In this document: positions 5,673 through 10,536 of the stretch, piece by piece
How positions within the stretch are numbered: position 1 is the first letter of the stretch
Layout of the letters: the number at the start of each line of letters is the position of its first letter
Origin: CAMYLR01 sp039588915
Lineage (GTDB): Bacteria > Gemmatimonadota > Gemmatimonadetes > JACCXV01 > JAHWKZ01
DNA length: 10,536 bases
Direction: 5' to 3'
Assembly: GCA_039588915.1 (NCBI GenBank)
Contig: JBDGYV010000065.1
Span: 1-10,536 of the forward strand
Position numbers and translations under genes: made by a program
The notes under the pieces: model-generated
Databases searched by the model: none
What the model saw: the letters and a program-made list of their open reading frames with translations, nothing else
What the model was told of the DNA's origin: nothing

Positions 5673-6764
5673 TTAGGGTCGCTGACCAGGCGGCGGGGGC
5701 GCGACGTTGGCCTCTTCGCCTGCCCCAACGGCGGAAACTCCCGCTGCCTCAAACGCTGCGGCTACGCTATCCATGATTCCGGCGGCGACCAGCGAGTCAA
5801 AGACAACGCCGGGCGCTCCCATCTCTTGCAGCCCCTCGAGCATCTCGCGAAGCCCCTCCATCTCTTCGGCTAACCCCGGTGCCGCCGGAAGACCGGCGTC
5901 TTCCTGCTCGTCCTGCTGCCGCTCGAGCTCCCCCAACCGCTGACGCTGCGTCTCGATCAACCTCTGCTGAACCTCATCTGCTTGTTGCATCTCTTGGAGC
6001 TTACCGACCGCCTCGAACAACTGGCCCGTAATTGCCTCGGGCGTCGAGCGCTCTGGCGGTGGCGGTTGCTCTTCCTCGCCGCCGCGCATCAAGAACACGG
6101 TAATGCCGACCGCGACGGCCACCGTCACCACCGGCCGCAGGTACGGCACGTTCCACCGTCGGTGTGGCCCCCCTTGTGAACGACCGATCGAGAAGCGACC
6201 TGGATCAATCCCCGTCGCCGACGTCCGCGAGCCCAAACCCTCACCGACCTGGACGCCATAGATCGTCATCGGGTCCAACGCGCCCTTGAGCTCCTGCTCA
6301 CCCAGATCCTTGAACTCGAACTCCGGCCGCTGCCGGATCTGGCGCCACACGTCTTCGCTTATCACGACTTGTCCAGCGCCAGCGGCCTCTTGTAGCCGCG
6401 CGCCGATGTTGACGCCGTCACCGTACAGGTCGCCATCCGGCATCTGCGCCACGTCGCCGACGTGAATCCCGACCCGCAAGCTGTGACCATCACCGGGTGG
6501 ACTCTCGGCGGTGCGCTTGGTGTACTCTTTCTGAAGATCGATGCCCGCGCGAACCGCGGATTGGGTGCTCGGGAACTCGGCCAGCACCCCGTCACCCAGG
6601 AACTTCACGACTCGCCCGTCGTGTTTTTCGACCGATTCCTTGACAACGGATTGGAAGATCTCGACCAGCCGAATCGCCTCGGCCTCGTCAACGGCCGAGA
6701 GTCGGCTATAGTCGACGATATCGGCGAACCAGACGGCGGCGAGGCGGTGCTGAGGCCCATTCAT
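5673..6764 (-). CDS. Single-pass membrane class III adenylate/guanylate cyclase with a C-terminal coiled coil
   Basis: The 363-residue protein makes a cyclic nucleotide from ATP or GTP. The catalytic domain is N-terminal (1-175). It has FADIVDYSRL with metal-binding Asp15, VKFLGDGVLAEF with Lys54 and the second metal Asp58, and LYGDGVNIGARLQ with the transition-state Asn119 and Arg123. Then come a basic linker, one membrane helix (about 208-226), a proline-rich stretch (PPPP) and an acidic, Gln-rich coiled coil (about 245-315), ending in a Gly/Ala/Pro-rich tail. The charge pattern (HRRW before the helix) predicts a cytoplasmic catalytic domain and a periplasmic C-terminus. Relatives usually carry TPR or HAMP modules instead. 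It is the first gene of a three-gene operon with two small membrane proteins and diverges from the lipoprotein protease. Catalytic residues appear complete; ATP versus GTP preference is not settled. Confidence 0.95.
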   Translation of the reverse strand: MNGPQHRLAAVWFADIVDYSRLSAVDEAEAIRLVEIFQSVVKESVEKHDGRVVKFLGDGVLAEFPSTQSAVRAGIDLQKEYTKRTAESPPGDGHSLRVGIHVGDVAQMPDGDLYGDGVNIGARLQEAAGAGQVVISEDVWRQIRQRPEFEFKDLGEQELKGALDPMTIYGVQVGEGLGSRTSATGIDPGRFSIGRSQGGPHRRWNVPYLRPVVTVAVAVGITVFLMRGGEEEQPPPPERSTPEAITGQLFEAVGKLQEMQQADEVQQRLIETQRQRLGELERQQDEQEDAGLPAAPGLAEEMEGLREMLEGLQEMGAPGVVFDSLVAAGIMDSVAAAFEAAGVSAVGAGEEANVAPPPPGQRP

Positions 6765-6847
6765 AACGCTGATTGAGAATAGTGATCGTGGGGGGACAGC
6801 GCCCCTGCCTAGCGAGATCCAAGCTCGTTTCCTTTATTGATGGTCGT

Positions 6848-6877
6848 TTGACAGATCTCTGCTTGATCGGGTATGGT
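6848..6877 (+). promoter_or_regulatory. Sigma-70-like promoter for the lipoprotein protease
   Basis: A perfect -35 box TTGACA at 6848-6853 is followed after 18 bases by TATGGT at 6872-6877 (four of six matches to TATAAT). Transcription would start near 6884, about 38 bases before the ATG at 6922. A strong GAGGAGGA ribosome binding site at 6907-6914 follows. This sits in the 157-base gap between the divergent cyclase and protease genes; I saw no clear promoter for the cyclase. Confidence 0.5.
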
Positions 6878-6921
6878 CATAGATTGTCATTTTTGCCTCC
6901 CAGGCCGAGGAGGAACCTTCC

Positions 6922-7992
6922 ATGCGGGTCCGTTCACCGAGCTTTTTCGTTTTCTTCTCGCTTATCATCGCCGCTTGCGCCGAGGGTGACGGTCCCACCG
7001 CTCCGAACGCGCCCGAACTCCTCTCGCGCGGCGCACTCGCCCCAGCCGCAGCGGTCCAGTTGGGGCATCAGGAAGACCTCATGGCCATCCCCGGCGTCGT
7101 CGGGGTGGGTCTCGGGGCCACTGACAGCGGCCGCCCAGCCATCGTTGTCCTCACCGAGCGGGGCGGGGTGGCCGGTTTGCCGGCATCACTCGGCGGCACA
7201 CCAGTTCGGGTCATGGTGACCGGGGAGATCTGGGCGCTGCAGCAAGAGCCACGCAAGAGGTGCGAAAACCCGCCCTGCAATGGGGGTGGCGGCGGTGGTG
7301 GTGGCGGGGACGTCGATCCGACGGCTCGGTTCCCACGCCCAGTTCCGATCGGAGTATCCACCGGACATCCCGCGATTACTGCCGGTACGATTGGTGCACG
7401 CGTCAGGAACGGCGGTCAAATCTTCGCGCTGAGCAACAACCACGTTTACGCTGCCTCAAACACTGCCACGATCGGCGATGCAGTAATTCAGCCAGGCACG
7501 TTTGATGGTGGCAGTTCGCCGGCTGACGATATCGGCACGCTGAGCGACTACGAGCCGATCGTCTTCTCGACCTCGGCCAACAACGTCATCGATGCCGCAA
7601 TCGCAGTGTCATCGGAGGGGCTCCTGAGCAACTCCACTCCGTCGAACGGCTACGGGACGCCCAAGTCAACCACGACCGGTGCGGCCGTGAACATGCGGGT
7701 CATGAAATACGGCCGCACAACCCAACAGACCAAGGGACGGATCTCGGTCATCAACGCCACGGTCAATGTGAACTACGGTGGCCCTGGCGTGGCGCGGTTC
7801 GTCAATCAGATCGTCATCGGTGGTGGGGGGTTTAGCGCCGGTGGTGACTCCGGCTCGCTCATCGTTGTCGAGAAGGGCGGCGACAAGCTGAAGCCGGTAG
7901 GTCTTCTCTACGCCGGCGGCAGTAACTCCACGATCGCCAACCCGATCGGTCCGGTCCTCGCTCGCTTCGGTGTCACGATCGACGGGAATTAA
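6922..7992 (+). CDS. Lipoprotein trypsin-fold serine protease with N-terminal PGVxGVG domain
   Basis: A 356-residue exported protein. Residues 1-18 are a signal peptide with lipobox IAAC (Cys19), preceded by strong GAGGAGGA. An N-terminal domain at about 52-106 (IPGVVGVGLG ... VTGEIWAL) is followed by a Cys114-Cys119 pair, a nine-glycine linker (121-129) and the protease domain. The catalytic triad is visible as His174 in ALSNNHVYAASN, Asp224 in NVIDAAIAV and Ser310 in GGDSGSLIV. The SNNHV and DAAIA boxes recall bacterial relatives of the plant NAL1 serine protease; this is memory, not a search. It probably acts at the outer-membrane or periplasmic face. The next gene, overlapping by 23 bases, encodes the same N-terminal domain on its own. 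The substrate is unknown; an inhibitory or targeting role for the N-domain is inference. Confidence 0.93.
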   Translation: MRVRSPSFFVFFSLIIAACAEGDGPTAPNAPELLSRGALAPAAAVQLGHQEDLMAIPGVVGVGLGATDSGRPAIVVLTERGGVAGLPASLGGTPVRVMVTGEIWALQQEPRKRCENPPCNGGGGGGGGGDVDPTARFPRPVPIGVSTGHPAITAGTIGARVRNGGQIFALSNNHVYAASNTATIGDAVIQPGTFDGGSSPADDIGTLSDYEPIVFSTSANNVIDAAIAVSSEGLLSNSTPSNGYGTPKSTTTGAAVNMRVMKYGRTTQQTKGRISVINATVNVNYGGPGVARFVNQIVIGGGGFSAGGDSGSLIVVEKGGDKLKPVGLLYAGGSNSTIANPIGPVLARFGVTIDGN

Positions 7993-8317
7993 CGTTCGGC
8001 GCTCGTTCTTTCTCTTGCTCACCGGGTTCACGCTCGCGTGCGCCGGAGGCAAGACCGGGATCGACGGTCCTGACGGGGAGGCGATCGGGATGACCGAGCC
8101 TGGCATCAAACAGGCAAACCGAACCTTGACCGACAGCGTGATCGACCTGCCGGGGGTGAGCGGCGTCGGAATCGGCGAGTGCGAGGGCGAGCCTTGCCTC
8201 GTGGTTATGGTCGCGGAAAAGACGGACGAGCTGTTGAAGCTGATCCCCTCGTCCGTCGACGGTTTTCCCGTCGTCGTCGAAGAGACCGGTGAGTTTCGAG
8301 CCCTGGAAGACGAGTAA
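7970..8317 (+). CDS. Small lipoprotein: free-standing copy of the protease's N-terminal domain
   Basis: With GTG 7970 as start the protein has 115 residues, overlapping the protease end by 23 bases. A basic N-terminus (RR) and hydrophobic segment end at Cys24 (FTLAC, an imperfect lipobox). After a Gly/Asp-rich linker, residues about 57-112 (DLPGVSGVGIG ... GFPVVVEETGEFRAL) match the protease's 55-106 segment (AIPGVVGVGLG ... GTPVRVMVTGEIWAL). They share PGVxGVGxG, a hydrophobic strand, GxPVxV, TGE and the AL end. It has its own Cys pair (ECEGEPC), not at the protease's Cys positions. No Shine-Dalgarno precedes the GTG. An ATT at 7988 overlapping the protease stop is an alternative start, so coupling to protease translation is likely. 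It may be a partner, inhibitor or competitor of the protease; unproven. Confidence 0.8.
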   Translation: MSRSTGINVRRSFFLLLTGFTLACAGGKTGIDGPDGEAIGMTEPGIKQANRTLTDSVIDLPGVSGVGIGECEGEPCLVVMVAEKTDELLKLIPSSVDGFPVVVEETGEFRALEDE

Positions 8318-8360
8318 GGCACAGCCGGGAAACCGGCACCCATCCATTCAGGAGGCATAG

Positions 8361-9290
8361 ATGTCCGATCAACGGGTCGATCTGATCACTGGATCGAGTT
8401 CCGGCTTCGGCCGACAAGTCGCACTCAAGTTGGCGCGCCGCGGTGACCGGGTGTACGCGACGATGCGCGACCCAGACGGCAAGAATCGCGACACCGCGGC
8501 CGAGCTGTGCGCAATCGCCGACGCCGAAGACCTCGACATCCGCACGATCGATCTCGACGTCGCGTCCGACGCATCGGTTGAGGCCGCGGTCGAGCAGGTC
8601 ATCGCCGAGTCGAATCGGATCGACGTGGTCGTCAACAACGCCGGTCAGATGTACCTAGGGATCGCCGAGGGGTTCACGCCCGATCAGTTCAGCCATCAGC
8701 TCGAGGTCAATCTGGTCGGTGTGTACCGCGTCACGCGGGCGGTCCTTCCCCACATGCGGGAGCAGAACTCCGGCCTGATCGTCAATCTGACTTCGGTCGC
8801 CGGCCGGATCGCGTTCCCGTTTTATGCGCTGTATTGCGCCAACAAGTGGGGTCTCGAAGGGTTGTCGGAGTGTTTGCGGTACGAGTTGGTCCCCAAGGGG
8901 ATCGACGTGGTGGTGGTCGAGCCCGGCCCGTTTCAGACCGATCTGCTCAAGAAGACGCAGTCGACCGGCAAGGTGCAGCAGTTCGAGGGTTATCCCGAGC
9001 TGGACTCGCTATGGACTGATTTCATGGCGTGGTACGAACCGGCGCTCACCGATCCGGCGATGCTCGACGACCCCGAGGCTCAGGTCGATCCAGAACTCGT
9101 GGGCGACACCATCGTCGAGTTGGTCGAAACGCCAGCCGGCGAGCGCCCGTTCCGCAACGTCGTAGGACTCGACCTCGGCACGGTCCGCGAGCTAAACGCG
9201 GCGACCGAACCGTTCCGGTTGCGCCCGCTAGCGGCTTTCGGAGCCGAGCATCTGGCGGGGCTGGGCGCCCAACCGGCAAACCCGGCGTAG
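8361..9290 (+). CDS. Classical short-chain dehydrogenase/reductase (SDR)
   Basis: A 309-residue NAD(P)-dependent oxidoreductase. It has a Rossmann motif TGSSSGFGR (10-18), an Arg36 after strand 2 (TMRDP) favouring NADP(H), the NNAG box at 92-95, Asn117 in EVNLVG, and the catalytic Ser145 (LTSVAG), Tyr158 and Lys162 (YCANK). The PGPFQTDLL segment at 188-196 is the usual substrate-loop start. The C-terminal 60 residues beyond the ordinary 250 resemble the longer retinol/17-beta-HSD-like SDR group. Substrate unknown. The ribosome binding site AGGAGG at 8350-8355 is ideal. It lies 43 bases after the small lipoprotein on the same strand and could be co-transcribed, though its cytoplasmic role has no obvious link. 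Its stop faces the stop of the next gene three bases away. Confidence 0.95.
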   Translation: MSDQRVDLITGSSSGFGRQVALKLARRGDRVYATMRDPDGKNRDTAAELCAIADAEDLDIRTIDLDVASDASVEAAVEQVIAESNRIDVVVNNAGQMYLGIAEGFTPDQFSHQLEVNLVGVYRVTRAVLPHMREQNSGLIVNLTSVAGRIAFPFYALYCANKWGLEGLSECLRYELVPKGIDVVVVEPGPFQTDLLKKTQSTGKVQQFEGYPELDSLWTDFMAWYEPALTDPAMLDDPEAQVDPELVGDTIVELVETPAGERPFRNVVGLDLGTVRELNAATEPFRLRPLAAFGAEHLAGLGAQPANPA

Positions 9291-9293
9291 CCC

Positions 9294-10229
9294 CTACTCC
9301 ACGAGCACTTCCTTCGCCCGCCCCGTCTCCGCAAGCGCCTCTACGATCCACAGGTAACGCCCGGGATCGAGATCGACACGGAAGTACGATGTGTAGTCCA
9401 CCGGGGCCTCGTGAGCCCCGCCGACAAACGTGGCTGGAGCTGGCGCGCGCAGTCCGTCGACCTCCATCCAGTCCATCCAACGGACGACGTCCTCGATATC
9501 TGAATCCTCTTCCAATCGCGCCAGGTGGACGTCGTTGCCGAGCCCGGCCTCGGGATGTTCCTGATAGTGAACCGCGATCGTGTGCACTCCAGAGGCGAGC
9601 ACCTCGGGCCCATCGATGGCGTCGTTCGAGACGGTGACGTCGACATCGGCTTCGGGTTCGGCCGCCCCCGAGTCTTCGTCTGTCACCACGATCGGCATCG
9701 CCATCCCCAGCGCCACGTGGAACACCCCGTCGGCGGTTTTGACGTAGCACTCGGCGACGTACGTGCCGGGATCGAGGTTGACCGTCGTTTCGGCGGTTTG
9801 CCCTGGCGCGACGAACCCGGGCCCGCCCATATAGACCGCGGAGGTCGTGTACCACTCGGGCAGATCGCGACCGAGGATCGCGCCGCCTTCGAGCTTGTCG
9901 ATCGTCCCAGCCTCAAGCTGCGCCATCACGCTTCCGAACACCGACCCGACCTCCTGCCCGTAGTCTTGGAGCGTCTTGCCTTCGGGCAGCCGGGTCAGAA
10001 ACAGAAAGTGCTCCTCAGCGCCGGCATTCTGCATCCTAAACGTCGTCCATCCGGATAGGATCTCGGTCGGGCCTTCGAACGCGTAGTCACGGGCAGTGAC
10101 AAAGACGACGTGGGTCGGCGCTTCGACAACGGGCGGTGCCTCGTCCGGCGGCTCGCCGGTCTGACAAGAAGCGAGGAGCGTCATGGAAACGACGATTAGA
10201 AAAGCACGAAACACGGAGTGTGAAGTCAT
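9294..10229 (-). CDS. Two-domain lipoprotein with possible cupredoxin-type copper site
   Basis: A 311-residue lipoprotein: signal peptide 1-21, lipobox LLASC with Cys22, then a Pro/Glu linker. Two beta-rich repeats follow at about 40-182 and 196-311. Each has a D-x-DGP or DYAFEGP entry, a middle H-x-x-x-x-R-L strand (EEHFLFLTRL; NDVHLARL) and an APGQ- or LDPG-type exit strand. The first repeat has His74, Cys161, His171 and Met176 in the spacing of a type 1 copper site (ECYV...GVFHVALGM), with a GG-P loop before. The second repeat lacks the Cys and Met. Copper binding and a periplasmic electron-transfer or binding role are inferred. The ATG is nine bases past the DUF4440-like stop, with AGGACGGG upstream. 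It converges with the SDR gene, leaving three bases and no terminator. Confidence 0.85.
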   Translation of the reverse strand: MTSHSVFRAFLIVVSMTLLASCQTGEPPDEAPPVVEAPTHVVFVTARDYAFEGPTEILSGWTTFRMQNAGAEEHFLFLTRLPEGKTLQDYGQEVGSVFGSVMAQLEAGTIDKLEGGAILGRDLPEWYTTSAVYMGGPGFVAPGQTAETTVNLDPGTYVAECYVKTADGVFHVALGMAMPIVVTDEDSGAAEPEADVDVTVSNDAIDGPEVLASGVHTIAVHYQEHPEAGLGNDVHLARLEEDSDIEDVVRWMDWMEVDGLRAPAPATFVGGAHEAPVDYTSYFRVDLDPGRYLWIVEALAETGRAKEVLVE

Positions 10230-10238
10230 GAACCCGTC

Positions 10239-10536
10239 CTACTCCCCGGCGGGCGCCCCATCGTAGTTCCAGATGTCCTGCGCCATCTTCCACGAGCCGT
10301 CGGTCTGCCGCTCGTAAACGTGAGTCCCCTTGAACGTGAGAGATGTGGGATCCCCACCGTCATTCGGAGCAAACGTCCACGATCCCGCGTACTGCTCGAT
10401 CGCCACGTCGCCGGCGACGACTATATGCTTGTCTGTGTAGTCGAGGACGTTGACGGTGAACTGATCAAAGAACTCGGTCGCCCATGCCCGCGCAGCCTCG
10501 ATCCCGACGACCGCAGGCTCGTTCGGCGGCATCAGC
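10239..10536 (-). CDS. SnoaL-like / DUF4440 family protein, 5' end outside window
   Basis: The frame is open to the window edge, so this is the last 98 or so residues of a protein; the ATG at 10532 (MPPNEPAVVGIEA) is probably internal because relatives continue with an acidic ...DAV-L before this point. The visible part has the MPPN...G pattern, an EFF segment, a DVAIE strand, GTHVYERQTDGSWKMAQDIWN and a short GE tail. This matches the cone-shaped NTF2/SnoaL fold of DUF4440 proteins, which bind small ligands or act as isomerase-like enzymes. Stop TAG at 10239-10241. The two-domain lipoprotein follows nine bases later, so both are likely in one operon. Whether the protein carries a signal peptide cannot be seen. 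Confidence 0.8.
   Translation of the reverse strand, partial: LMPPNEPAVVGIEAARAWATEFFDQFTVNVLDYTDKHIVVAGDVAIEQYAGSWTFAPNDGGDPTSLTFKGTHVYERQTDGSWKMAQDIWNYDGAPAGE

Noticed and set aside
6790..6805. G-run/C-run inverted repeat near the cyclase start
   Set aside because: The pairing is only four to five base pairs of homopolymer; too weak to call a regulatory structure.
7666..8358. 230-codon minus-strand frame opposite the protease and small lipoprotein
   Set aside because: Antisense to genes with clear signal peptides, catalytic triad and ribosome binding sites; its own translation is Ser/Pro/Arg-rich with no fold pattern.
9288..9296. GTAG/CTAC palindrome between the SDR and the two-domain lipoprotein
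   Set aside because: It is just the two facing TAG stop codons; no hairpin or terminator is supported.
9029..9637. Long open frame of 202 codons on the plus strand across the SDR end
   Set aside because: It is arginine-rich and low in hydrophobic patterning, and it runs through the SDR gene and the antisense of the two-domain lipoprotein; a GC-rich frame shadow.
9046..9855. 269-codon minus-strand frame
   Set aside because: Arginine- and glycine-rich shadow overlapping the well-supported lipoprotein and SDR genes; no start signal or motif.

Overview
The window is GC-rich, densely packed bacterial DNA. It carries twelve intact genes, two genes cut by the window edges, one very small gene and one probable broken gene. 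Six or seven products look like exported lipoproteins or other exported proteins. Together with a class III nucleotidyl cyclase, a BKACE enzyme and a lipoprotein serine protease with a 'PGVxGVG' amino domain, this gene mix resembles a Gram-negative soil or marine lineage such as Gemmatimonadota or a relative. That placement is an inference from gene content only; there is no rRNA or marker gene here. Nothing indicates a phage, plasmid, insertion sequence, CRISPR array or tRNA.

Layout. (1) 1-958, plus strand: the C-terminal half of an aldehyde dehydrogenase, then a 52-residue protein with a strong ribosome binding site. (2) 963-3912, minus strand, read right to left: a multi-pass membrane protein, a frameshifted TPR-like remnant, an HhH-GPD DNA glycosylase, a BKACE (DUF849) enzyme, a Cys-less carboxymuconolactone-decarboxylase-family protein and a small exported protein with two CXXCH motifs. 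Spacings are tight or overlapping, so this looks like one transcription unit. (3) 4045-4773, plus strand: a lipoprotein with two tandem cupin-like domains, followed by a 13-bp hairpin. (4) 4864-6764, minus strand: a single-pass membrane adenylate/guanylate cyclase followed by two tandem paralogous four-helix membrane proteins. (5) 6922-9290, plus strand: a promoter, a lipoprotein trypsin-fold protease, a small lipoprotein that repeats the protease's amino-terminal domain, and an SDR oxidoreductase. (6) 9294-10536, minus strand: a SnoaL/DUF4440-like protein running off the window, followed by a two-domain lipoprotein with a possible cupredoxin copper site.

The most interesting points are the protease paired with a free-standing copy of its own N-domain, the cyclase operon with duplicated membrane proteins, the possible cupredoxin site in the last lipoprotein, and the TPR remnant whose single G-run frameshift can be read by eye. 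The central metabolic genes (ALDH, BKACE, SDR) are individually ordinary. I see no defence or mobile system. No stretch longer than 300 bases lacks a gene; the longest gaps are 6765-6921 and 3913-4044, both between divergent genes.
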